Positions 1-5,262 of a stretch of DNA of 6,937 bases are shown here, piece after piece. The notes below the pieces were generated by a model that saw nothing but the letters and a program-made list of their open reading frames with translations, was not told where the DNA came from and ran no database searches. The first letter of the stretch is position 1; every line of letters starts with the position of its first letter. This DNA comes from UBA10133 sp964348455 (GTDB lineage Bacteria; Patescibacteriota; Microgenomatia; UBA1400; MFAQ01): assembly GCA_964348455.1 (NCBI GenBank), contig CAYGCQ010000038.1, forward strand, positions 1 through 6,937, given 5' to 3'. A program made the translations under genes and the position numbers.

Positions 1-735
1 GAAAATGATTACGCCACCAGTTTTAGTAAAAAACTAAAAATCCCGAAAGAGGAGCTCAAGGTACTGCATTTACTCTCAATGGAAAAAACCGAGGAGGTTA
101 TCATTGCGGGGACAACTCCAGGAAGTTCAGATCATTGGCGATGGGCTAAGAAAAAACTTGAGGAAGAAAGGCCTGCCCTCCTGTTCGTGATCAAGACTGG
201 TGTTCGCAATAAAGAGTTGCGAGGTCTTAGAGGTTGCGATCTGAATCTGGATGACCAAACTCCTAGGGCAAGAATTATTGACGCTAAAAGTGGCAGGCCA
301 GAATTCATTCCGCTACCTGTAGATATGATCGAATTCTTGCGGGCACGACTCCATAGAAAATTTATATTTAATGTCAATGAAGAAGTATTGAGGGTTGCAC
401 TGGCTCGAGGATGTAAACAACTTGGGGTCCACAAGATAGGTGTTCATGACTTACGGCATACTTTCGCCACTAACTACCTCCGCAGGCGTACGCCGTTGCA
501 GATCGTCTCCAGATTACTCAGGCATAGTAGTATCGCTATTACCGACAAATACTATAGTCACTACATCATTGAAGACTTGGCTATCGAGATGAACACAAAA
601 AATGTACTAATCCAATCAGGTATTAGCGATGATGTCCAGGCAGACTATATTAGGAGGCAGCTACTAGACGCTGGAGTCAAAATTGACAATATCCACATTG
701 ATATTAAAAATAAGACATTCAGTGGAACCTGGTAA
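1..735 (+). CDS. Tyrosine recombinase / phage-type integrase, 5' end outside window
   Basis: Site-specific recombinase of the tyrosine (Xer/integrase) family, which cuts and rejoins DNA through a covalent 3'-phosphotyrosine. The frame is open from base 1, so the N-terminal arm- and core-binding part is cut off and the ATG at 79 is probably internal. Numbering the 244 visible residues from base 1, the catalytic set is recognisable: Arg69 (TGVRNKELRGLR), Lys96 in the beta-hairpin (DAKSGR), His149 and Arg152 (HDLRHTFA), His175 (RLLRHSS, where the family usually has G before H) and nucleophile Tyr184, nine residues after His175 as is typical. All catalytic residues are present, so the enzyme looks intact. 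About 60 residues follow the tyrosine, longer than usual and of unknown role. Next to a replication module it probably integrates or resolves the element; a Xer-like host role cannot be excluded. Confidence 0.9.
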   Translation, partial: ENDYATSFSKKLKIPKEELKVLHLLSMEKTEEVIIAGTTPGSSDHWRWAKKKLEEERPALLFVIKTGVRNKELRGLRGCDLNLDDQTPRARIIDAKSGRPEFIPLPVDMIEFLRARLHRKFIFNVNEEVLRVALARGCKQLGVHKIGVHDLRHTFATNYLRRRTPLQIVSRLLRHSSIAITDKYYSHYIIEDLAIEMNTKNVLIQSGISDDVQADYIRRQLLDAGVKIDNIHIDIKNKTFSGTW

Positions 736-752
736 TATAGCTGGCGTTTTTC

Positions 753-781
753 GATAACGAACTATAAAACCAGAGTATAAT
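753..781 (+). promoter_or_regulatory. Candidate promoter giving a leaderless transcript
   Basis: A consensus -10 box TATAAT lies at 776-781. A weak -35 (GATAAC, 753-758) sits 17 bases upstream. Transcription starting about seven bases after the -10 would begin at base 788, the A of the ATG of the next gene. No Shine-Dalgarno precedes that ATG, which agrees with leaderless translation. Confidence 0.5.
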
Positions 782-787
782 CGTGGC

Positions 788-1588
788 ATGAATCTGAAAA
801 GTCGAATATATCAGACAAATAAAGAAATGTTTAGTCTAAGTATAGATTTGCGTGATTTAGCGAAAATGTTTATAGACAAAAAAGTCTCAATAAATTCGCC
901 CAAGGAAACAATCGCATGCTACATGCTAGCCAAGGCATATAAAACCCACGGCGTGATTCTAAGATTAGCAAAATCGGGGTATTCTGAAGACGCTGATATG
1001 CTCGCCCGCACTCTTTTTGATAGTGCTCTGATTATGTCTGCATGCGTCAACGACAAAACTGATGAGACAGTAATGAAATATATCAAGTTTGACGACTCAA
1101 TGCGGACTAGGATGTTTAATAAACTCAAGGACAATGACAAATTCAAAGAATATTTTCTCGAAAGGGAGAAAAATCCAAAAAAAGACGACGACAAAATCGA
1201 AGAGATTGAACAAAGAACCCAAGAATGGATAACAAAATATGGCAAAGACTTTCGGCGTAAATGGCACAGTGGTCAGACAACGGGGGAACTTGCCGAATCG
1301 GTAAAACTAAAATCATATTTTGATACGGCATACGATTTACAGAGTCAACTAGTCCACAGTCTACCAAGAGTTATTAATCAGTATCTCAATGAGGTAGATG
1401 ATCAGATACGGATGGATGTTGAGCCAAAACTAAAAGGGGTAGATCTATCCCTTGTCTCATCATTCAATATGCTGTTCAGCATAGTCGAGAGTTTTAACAA
1501 TTTATACTCGTTAGTGTCGGATGAAAAGTTTAAAGTCTTGGCGAATCGCTTAGTCAAAATTGCAAAATTAGATGTGGAGATTGTATAA
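788..1588 (+). CDS. DUF5677-like helical protein of unknown function
   Basis: A 266-residue soluble, mostly alpha-helical protein with no signal peptide or membrane segment. It resembles the DUF5677 family: an Arg-containing helix (residues 72-80, LARTLFDSA), a charged middle segment rich in Lys and Asp (about 117-140), an isolated Trp159, and a late YDLQSQLVHS helix (182-191) matching the Y..S...H pattern I associate with the family. The function of DUF5677 is not established; members often occur in accessory and mobile regions. The gene begins 52 bases after the recombinase stop, has its own TATAAT box and no Shine-Dalgarno. The ATG at 788 is chosen because it fits that promoter and opens the conserved frame. 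I see no intrinsic terminator after the stop. The family call is from memory of its pattern and is moderately sure; a defence or element-borne accessory role is only inference. Confidence 0.7.
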   Translation: MNLKSRIYQTNKEMFSLSIDLRDLAKMFIDKKVSINSPKETIACYMLAKAYKTHGVILRLAKSGYSEDADMLARTLFDSALIMSACVNDKTDETVMKYIKFDDSMRTRMFNKLKDNDKFKEYFLEREKNPKKDDDKIEEIEQRTQEWITKYGKDFRRKWHSGQTTGELAESVKLKSYFDTAYDLQSQLVHSLPRVINQYLNEVDDQIRMDVEPKLKGVDLSLVSSFNMLFSIVESFNNLYSLVSDEKFKVLANRLVKIAKLDVEIV

Positions 1589-1698
1589 AAATGACATGCA
1601 TGACAATCTGGCCTACAATGACTTTTATAGCCACTACTAAATCTAATATGTACAGGCCTGCTCCATATCCCTATAGGACAATACTTTAAAAGTACATC

Positions 1699-1729
1699 AA
1701 ATTGATACAATTTCCCACCATTGTTGGTG
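1699..1729. repeat. Two adjacent palindromes in the convergent gap
   Basis: AAATTG-ATA-CAATTT (1699-1713) is a perfect 6-bp dyad with a 3-base centre. Two bases later CACCA-TTGT-TGGTG (1716-1729) forms a perfect 5-bp hairpin. They lie between the ends of a plus-strand and a minus-strand gene, with no T-run on either side, so they are poor terminators. They could be protein-binding or recombination sites; no function is assigned. Confidence 0.5.
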
Positions 1730-1763
1730 AATATAGGCCGCGTTATTACTCTTTTCAGGCTTA

Positions 1764-1865
1764 TTGCGTCGTGGAACAGCCATTTTACGACGTGAGAATT
1801 TATTACCAGATGTGCGTAGGGAAAAGTATGTGTCGTAAATGTTTTTAAACAATTACGGCGTGAGA
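1764..1865 (+). repeat. Direct-repeat cluster, consensus TTACGRCGTGAGA
   Basis: TTACGACGTGAGA (1785-1797) and TTACGGCGTGAGA (1853-1865) are direct repeats differing at one of 13 bases. A degenerate third copy starts at 1764 (TTGCGTCGTGGAA, 9 of 13), 21 bases before the first. An imperfect inverted repeat overlaps them: CATTTTACGAC (1781-1791) against GTCGTAAATG (1832-1841). With the palindromes at 1699-1729 this accounts for most of the recognisable structure in the 291-base gap 1589-1879, where I find no credible gene. Candidate roles are integrase arm sites, a partition site or a regulator array. Confidence 0.5.
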
Positions 1866-1879
1866 TAGACTAGGAGTTG

Positions 1880-2089
1880 TCAATGGTTTTTTGATTTGGT
1901 GTTTTCCAAAGTGAAATCTTGGGGAATCACATGTCCCAAACCCTCTTCTAGGAGGCTGCGTAGGCTTCTTTTAGTCTGCTTTCCATACAACTGCGTGATA
2001 GTATGCCACTGGCGATCTATGCGTACTTGTACTGTTGGATTCTTGTCACTTTTATGTCCCATCTCTAGGGTAGTTTTGAGTTTGTTCAT
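1880..2089 (-). CDS. Small ribbon-helix-helix-like protein
   Basis: A 69-residue basic protein, last gene of the replication operon. After a polar N-terminus (about 1-18) it has a short beta-strand-like stretch VQVRIDRQWHTI (21-32), then helices with QTKRSLRSLLEEGL (39-52). This is the layout of MetJ/Arc-type ribbon-helix-helix DNA-binding proteins, which dimerise through the strand and contact the major groove with it. The start is supported by a purine-rich ribosome-binding site (GGGAAAGGG) five bases before the ATG, and the gene follows the helicase stop by 14 bases. By analogy with plasmid copy-control proteins it might repress the operon or act in partition, perhaps binding the inverted repeat at 3576-3613 or the repeats at 1764-1865. 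The fold is inferred from pattern only; no homologue is recognised. Confidence 0.6.
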   Translation of the reverse strand: MNKLKTTLEMGHKSDKNPTVQVRIDRQWHTITQLYGKQTKRSLRSLLEEGLGHVIPQDFTLENTKSKNH

Positions 2090-2103
2090 TTTGGCCCTTT
2101 CCC

Positions 2104-2886
2104 TTAAATAGAGATTTCTAATGTCTCAGGGTTAAATGTCATGCACAGTGGTCCCGTTCGTCCAAAGTCTCTATTCTTAGCCACAATAATGTATCCTTCA
2201 TTGCCATAGTAAGAATTTCCAGATTTTAATGTATCAGAACCAGCCATAGTATCTCTATGGACAAATATTACAGTTGATGGGTCCTGAGATAGTGATGATG
2301 TATCCTTCAAATCGTTTAGTGTTGGCATAGTTTCACCAAATCCTAGTTTTCTGACATGAGCTACTAATACAATCGGGATATTAAAGTTTTTCGCTAAAAG
2401 TTGTATGTCTCTTACTAGATTGCCAATTGCGACTGATTGAGCTTCTCCAGACTTGGTTCCAAAGTAATGTATGTGATCAATAAAGCAGATGTCACATAGG
2501 TCTGCCTTGGTAGATAGATCATCTCTTAGGTCCTCGAGAGTATATTTTGACTCAGGCACAATTAACTTGATATTTTTAATATCCTCTGAGCTTACTGATA
2601 ATCTACTTTCAATATTAGAAATTGATATGGCAATGTTGTGACCACTCTCCAAAGAGATGAAAAGCACTTTCTTTTTCTGAAGGTAACCGATATTTGCTGC
2701 CATGTTGGCCAATAAAGTAGTTTTGCCCATAGAGGTAAGTCCACTAACAACAGTCAGGCTCCCAGGCAAAAATGCGGGTAAATAGGCATTTAACTTTGCA
2801 TATCCAGAGTTAGGACACTTATCTATCTGACCTCTATTTTTATCTACAATAAATTTTGATTGTTCAACATCATAAGTTCTTGTCAT
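2104..2886 (-). CDS. DnaB-like replicative helicase, motor domain only
   Basis: A 260-residue RecA-fold ATPase of the DnaB (SF4) family, which unwinds DNA at the fork as a hexameric ring. Visible motifs: Walker A GLTSMGKT (49-56), the ISLE strand with the presumed catalytic Glu80, Walker B DICFID (132-137), the VLVAHVRK sensor strand (173-180), the DnaB-type block with DLKD and SQDPSTVIFVHRD (192-212), and the C-terminal AKNRDFGRTG (236-245) carrying the candidate arginine finger, followed by FNPE. Bacterial DnaB is about 450 residues; here the N-terminal collar and linker are missing and the protein opens about 48 residues before Walker A. The start has a good ribosome-binding site (AAGGAG) and overlaps the initiator stop as ATGA, so the two are probably translationally coupled. 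No loader gene is seen; the initiator may recruit the helicase directly, as proposed for phages with an O-like protein beside a DnaB homologue. Confidence 0.88.
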   Translation of the reverse strand: MTRTYDVEQSKFIVDKNRGQIDKCPNSGYAKLNAYLPAFLPGSLTVVSGLTSMGKTTLLANMAANIGYLQKKKVLFISLESGHNIAISISNIESRLSVSSEDIKNIKLIVPESKYTLEDLRDDLSTKADLCDICFIDHIHYFGTKSGEAQSVAIGNLVRDIQLLAKNFNIPIVLVAHVRKLGFGETMPTLNDLKDTSSLSQDPSTVIFVHRDTMAGSDTLKSGNSYYGNEGYIIVAKNRDFGRTGPLCMTFNPETLEISI

Positions 2887-3380
2887 ATTAAACTTCTCCT
2901 TTTAGCTTCTCGTAAAACAGGCATTGATCCAAGTCTATTTCCCAAGTGAGGTAATAGACTTTTTATCTCTGAGTCTGTCATCGAATTAATATTTTCTTTC
3001 GTATAAGTATCTGTTTCATTTAATTGTTTTGTACCGCTGTACCGTTCACTTGAGAGGTGATTTTCGTTCACCTCGGATGATTTAGTGAACGACTGTCGTT
3101 CACCTAGTCTATATACATTAGTCTCTCCACCAGGCACGGTTCGCGTTCCCATTGCACGAATTAAACCTTTTGCAATTAGTGTTGGGATTCTTCTGGCCAC
3201 CGTATCCTGTGAACAATGTGCTCTATTAGCAATAGCTCGCTGACTTGCCCAACATTCACCTTTGCCGTTATCAAGGTGGCTGTAGATGGAGACATAAACT
3301 GCAACTTCGGCCATATCATCGAGGCTTTGTAAATCAGGGAGGGGAATCCTAAGGATAAAGTCACCTTTCTTGTCTGTCAT
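2883..3380 (-). CDS. Winged-helix replication initiator-like protein (lambda O-type organisation)
   Basis: A 165-residue protein with an N-terminal helix-turn-helix of the HTH_36 / phage replication-protein type: AVYVSIYSHLDNGKGECWAS (27-46), a recognition segment RAIANRAHCSQDTVARRIPTL (48-68) and GLIRAMG (72-78), then a wing. Residues 92-135 form a polar, low-complexity linker rich in Ser, Thr, Glu and Asn; a short basic tail closes the protein (MPVLREAKRR). Such proteins bind origin iterons and recruit the helicase encoded next door. The start at 3380 is preferred because GAGGAG lies six bases upstream; an in-frame ATG at 3401 has a weaker site. From 3380 the gene overlaps the zinc-ribbon gene by 20 bases. 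The linker-coding DNA holds the iteron-like cluster at 3043-3105. It could instead be a plain transcription factor, but operon position and embedded repeats favour replication. Confidence 0.78.
   Translation of the reverse strand: MTDKKGDFILRIPLPDLQSLDDMAEVAVYVSIYSHLDNGKGECWASQRAIANRAHCSQDTVARRIPTLIAKGLIRAMGTRTVPGGETNVYRLGERQSFTKSSEVNENHLSSERYSGTKQLNETDTYTKENINSMTDSEIKSLLPHLGNRLGSMPVLREAKRRSLI
2981..3105. other. Predicted replication origin: iteron cluster plus AT-rich segment
   Basis: The motif RGTGAACGR occurs on the minus strand at 3097-3105, 3065-3073 and 3043-3050, and once on the plus strand at 3085-3091. Direct copies are spaced 22 and 32 bases apart, near two and three helical turns. 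The inverted pair makes the perfect 19-base dyad GTGAACGACTGTCGTTCAC (3085-3103). A second dyad, GAGGTGA (3054-3060) and TCACCTC (3068-3074), overlaps the middle copy. Next to the cluster, 2981-3030 has 10 G/C in 50 bases and could serve as the unwinding element. Iterons plus an AT-rich stretch inside the initiator gene is the lambda ori pattern. Origin function is inferred. Confidence 0.6.
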
Positions 3381-3558
3381 ACGACTCTCCTCTATCTTCA
3401 TCTTCTTGTTCTTCTAGAGGTATAGCCACATACCCGTTACCCTTGCAGGTTTGACACATCTTTGTGCCATAGCTGACAGTCGTGAACCCATTGCAAGTTG
3501 GACACCTCTGTGCAAAATATTTTGGTCTTGAAACTGGGGAAATTATTTTGTCTTCCAT
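3361..3558 (-). CDS. Small zinc-ribbon protein, first gene of replication operon
   Basis: A 65-residue protein with two CxxC knuckles, CPTC (19-22) and CQTC (35-38), separated by 12 residues; the second continues as KGNGY, resembling the CxxCxGxG units of DnaJ zinc fingers. A four-cysteine zinc site is therefore likely. The C-terminus after residue 48 is strongly acidic (EEQEDEDRGE). Start choice: the frame stays open upstream to 3642, but AAAGGAG lies four bases before the ATG at 3558, and the operator-like inverted repeat and -10 box lie upstream of it, so the longer frame is rejected. The gene overlaps the initiator gene, implying coupled translation. Its job is unknown; helping assemble the replisome or binding nucleic acid are possibilities from context only. 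Confidence 0.75.
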   Translation of the reverse strand: MEDKIISPVSRPKYFAQRCPTCNGFTTVSYGTKMCQTCKGNGYVAIPLEEQEDEDRGESYDRQER

Positions 3559-3575
3559 GTTTCTCCTTTCTCTTA

Positions 3576-3613
3576 TTGTGACCATGTTATAGCTCTTTGA
3601 GATTTGGTCACAA
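3576..3613 (-). promoter_or_regulatory. Replication-operon promoter bracketed by an operator-like inverted repeat
   Basis: TTGTGACCA (3576-3584) and TGGTCACAA (3605-3613) are perfect 9-bp inverted repeats with a 20-base spacer. On the minus strand TTGTGA (3613-3608) can serve as -35 and TATAAC (3591-3586) as -10, 16 bases apart; the start would be near 3579, giving a leader of about 20 bases before the zinc-ribbon ATG. One arm thus covers the -35 and the other the transcription start, a layout expected for autorepression. The regulator is unknown; the operon's winged-helix and ribbon-helix-helix proteins are candidates. Confidence 0.6.
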
Positions 3614-3618
3614 AATAG

Positions 3619-3669
3619 TCCCAAAGATAGAAAACTTATCAATCTGAATCTGTATATCTATCTCTGGGA
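3619..3669. repeat. Long-armed inverted repeat upstream of replication operon
   Basis: TCCCAAAGATAGA (3619-3631) faces TCTATCTCTGGGA (3657-3669), complementary at 12 of 13 positions with a 25-base loop. In minus-strand RNA the odd pair is a G-U wobble, so a 13-pair stem is possible, followed only by CUAUUUUG, a weak U-run. It lies between the two candidate operon promoters. It could be a leader hairpin, an attenuator or a protein-binding site. Confidence 0.5.
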
Positions 3670-3696
3670 TAAGGAAAAACTTATACCATCCATTCA

Positions 3697-3726
3697 ATTA
3701 TGAAGTAGACCCATAGTGTGTGTCAA
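3697..3726 (-). promoter_or_regulatory. Candidate upstream sigma70-type promoter of replication operon
   Basis: On the minus strand a consensus -35 TTGACA (3726-3721) is followed after 18 bases by CATAAT (3702-3697). A start near 3690 would give a leader of about 130 bases to the zinc-ribbon ATG, running through the inverted repeats at 3619-3669 and 3576-3613. It lies in the gap after the Rrf2 gene, so it need not depend on that gene's transcription. Confidence 0.5.
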
Positions 3727-3790
3727 GGCCCAATATGTCTGTTTGCGAATCTTAGTCTTTGATTAATGAATATTACCTAACTATTGTGAG

Positions 3791-4141
3791 TTATCGTAAT
3801 TTGTATCTGGATAAAATATCTTCGATTTCGTTACTGATACTTGCAAATAATTTTTGGTTTGGATATTTGGCCACAATTTTACTTTCAACTGCTTCCACAA
3901 TCTCCAGTAGTGTCAGTTTGTTGGCGTCCTTGGCTAGGATATAACCTCCTCCTCGACCCTCTTTTGCAGCAATAAGTTTTGCTTTAAGTAGATCTTTGGC
4001 AATTTTCACTAAGTATGATCTGGGTATATCTTTTTGCATCATTACTTGTACTGATACAACCTCACCAACTTTTGCATCTGCTAATAGTGACATCATTGCA
4101 ATTGCGTACTCGGTCCTTTTGCGTAATCTAAAATAGGTCAT
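3791..4141 (-). CDS. Rrf2-family winged-helix regulator without Fe-S cysteines
   Basis: A 116-residue DNA-binding protein of the Rrf2 family. It opens with the typical helix RKRTEYAIAMMSLLAD (7-22), has recognition-helix residues IPRSYLVKIAKDLLKAKLI (39-57), the signature wing EGRGGGYILAK (61-71), then LTLLEIVEAVES (77-88). Family members such as IscR and NsrR bind an Fe-S cluster through three cysteines in the loop after residue 90; this protein has no cysteine at all, so it should work without a cluster, like CymR-type members. A minus-strand TATAAA (4170-4165) lies upstream with no clear -35; the Shine-Dalgarno is weak. It is encoded before the replication operon on the same strand but separated by a 148-base gap with a new promoter. 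Its targets are unknown. Confidence 0.88.
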   Translation of the reverse strand: MTYFRLRKRTEYAIAMMSLLADAKVGEVVSVQVMMQKDIPRSYLVKIAKDLLKAKLIAAKEGRGGGYILAKDANKLTLLEIVEAVESKIVAKYPNQKLFASISNEIEDILSRYKLR

Positions 4142-4174
4142 AACTCTTACTGTACTTTGCTTATTTTATAGTTT

Positions 4175-4209
4175 AATAGTAACCCACCTAGGGGTGGTGG
4201 GTTACTATT
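4175..4209 (-). terminator. Strong hairpin after the secreted-protein gene
   Basis: AATAGTAACCCACC (4175-4188) and GGTGGGTTACTATT (4196-4209) form a perfect 14-bp stem with a 7-base loop, beginning five bases after the stop codon at 4215. Position suggests a terminator for the minus-strand gene. However the T-run (five T's ending at 4212) follows the stem on the plus strand, while on the minus strand the stem is followed by AAACTATAAAA. It may end minus-strand transcription inefficiently, act on both strands, or protect the mRNA 3' end. Confidence 0.65.
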
Positions 4210-4214
4210 TTTCT

Positions 4215-5141
4215 TTACCAGTTTCCAAGTCCTGACCTTAGCTTACTCTTGTAGTTCAAGAGACCTAGGTCATTGCCACATGGATTATCGCTAATTTCTT
4301 GAATGATGGCGAAATCTCCCCAGATTACAGGGCCAATCTCTACCCCATCTGCAGTAGTCCACTTGTCATCCACCATTAATGATGAGGATGGTACTGCAAC
4401 GATCTTAACGAAATCAGACCATGTGCAGGCTGTAATTTCCGAAGATCCTGTAGTTGTTGACCAAGATCCATGATCTGCTGATATATTTGCATCTACCCAT
4501 GTTCCTGTGATACTACCGTCTGGACTAATTGTCCCTGTCATAGATCTATCATACGGACGATCATTATAATCAACCGTAAGAGTCACTGTGTTGTCTGTTA
4601 CTGTACCTACGACTGTTCCTATTACGAGATATGGATCGGCGGCACTTGGCCAACCTATCGTTCCTGTAATATTGGATCCACTTTGATTTAGAACGACATC
4701 ATTGGGATAATGACCGCCATTCCATTCATAATCAAAGACCTGAGTACCTGCGATATTATAACTATCATAGCTTCCTTGGGCATGGTTTGTGAGCCAAGCT
4801 CCTGAATCCTTGTAAGTTGGATAACCAAAATGTCTATCTAGTTTATTATCACCGTCACAATCTTTACTGCTTAACCACGCGTCGTTCCATTTCATCATGA
4901 GACGATCACCGCTAGTTGCAAGTTCGGCTGGACGAGTGTAATTGTCATAAAACCCATTAAACATATTGGCTTGGTAGTTATAGCCCCATTTGTCATACCC
5001 AAGAGATACTAACTGACCTACTGAGTCGGTAATAGTGCCATCTTTTATTGTGCTACAACTTGCGGGTTTTTCCGCCATTACATGACGAGTAGGCACTACC
5101 ATAACAAATGCAATAACGAATAACATTAGAAGTTTTTTCAT
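4215..5141 (-). CDS. Secreted protein with EF-hand-like calcium loop
   Basis: A 308-residue exported protein. Residues 1-23 are a Sec signal peptide: MKK, a hydrophobic core LLMLFVIAFVMVV, and a VMA site before Glu24. The mature part begins with an aromatic-rich segment (SLGYDKWGYNYQANMFNG, 46-63) and WNDAWLSSKDCDGDNKLDRH (85-104), where D94-x-D96-G-D98-x-x-L-D102 resembles a calcium-binding EF-hand/dockerin loop. Residues 150-220 contain beta-type repeats with GTI or GTV turns (ITGTIGW, VIGTVVGTV, MTGTISPDGSITGTW). Cysteines at 29, 95, 239 and 288 could form disulfides. I recall similar secreted proteins, function unknown, from CPR bacteria and archaea. A very strong ribosome-binding site (AAAGGGGGTGA, in 5149-5161) implies high expression. 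No enzymatic motif is recognised; a surface or binding role is inferred. Confidence 0.75.
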   Translation of the reverse strand: MKKLLMLFVIAFVMVVPTRHVMAEKPASCSTIKDGTITDSVGQLVSLGYDKWGYNYQANMFNGFYDNYTRPAELATSGDRLMMKWNDAWLSSKDCDGDNKLDRHFGYPTYKDSGAWLTNHAQGSYDSYNIAGTQVFDYEWNGGHYPNDVVLNQSGSNITGTIGWPSAADPYLVIGTVVGTVTDNTVTLTVDYNDRPYDRSMTGTISPDGSITGTWVDANISADHGSWSTTTGSSEITACTWSDFVKIVAVPSSSLMVDDKWTTADGVEIGPVIWGDFAIIQEISDNPCGNDLGLLNYKSKLRSGLGNW

Positions 5142-5182
5142 TTGTTTTTCACCCCCTTTCTAAAATTTCATTTTTTGATAAC

Positions 5183-5203
5183 AAAAATCCCGCTTACGCG
5201 GGA
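5183..5203 (-). terminator. Intrinsic terminator on minus strand
   Basis: TCCCGC-TTAC-GCGGGA (5188-5203) is a perfect 6-bp G+C-rich stem with a 4-base loop. Read on the minus strand it is followed by five T's (5187-5183), the standard intrinsic form. It lies about 150 bases after the stop of the gene ending at 5355 and about 45 bases before the secreted-protein ATG. It therefore either ends the upstream operon or acts as an attenuator in the secreted-protein leader. Confidence 0.8.
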
Positions 5204-5262
5204 CAATATTAGAGATATCTAGCCCTACCCCATGTTCGGACAATAAATCTCATATAGGGTTT

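Noticed and set aside
1589..1680. Terminator after the DUF5677-like gene
   Set aside because: Only short imperfect dyads (for example CATGCATG) occur and none is followed by a T-run.
1589..1879. tRNA or other known structured RNA in the convergent gap
   Set aside because: No cloverleaf or familiar RNA motif could be traced; the structure present is short palindromes and direct repeats.
1896..2111. Plus-strand open frame of 71 codons
   Set aside because: It is opposite the ribbon-helix-helix-like gene, which has a good ribosome-binding site and operon position; the plus frame has neither.
3381..3401. Alternative initiator start at 3401
   Set aside because: Its ribosome-binding site is weaker than the GAGGAG before the ATG at 3380; it remains possible.
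3559..3642. N-terminal extension of the zinc-ribbon protein by 28 residues
   Set aside because: It would run through the promoter and inverted repeat, while a strong ribosome-binding site precedes the ATG at 3558.
3759..3944. Plus-strand open frame of 61 codons
   Set aside because: It lies largely opposite the clear Rrf2 gene and its product has no recognisable pattern.
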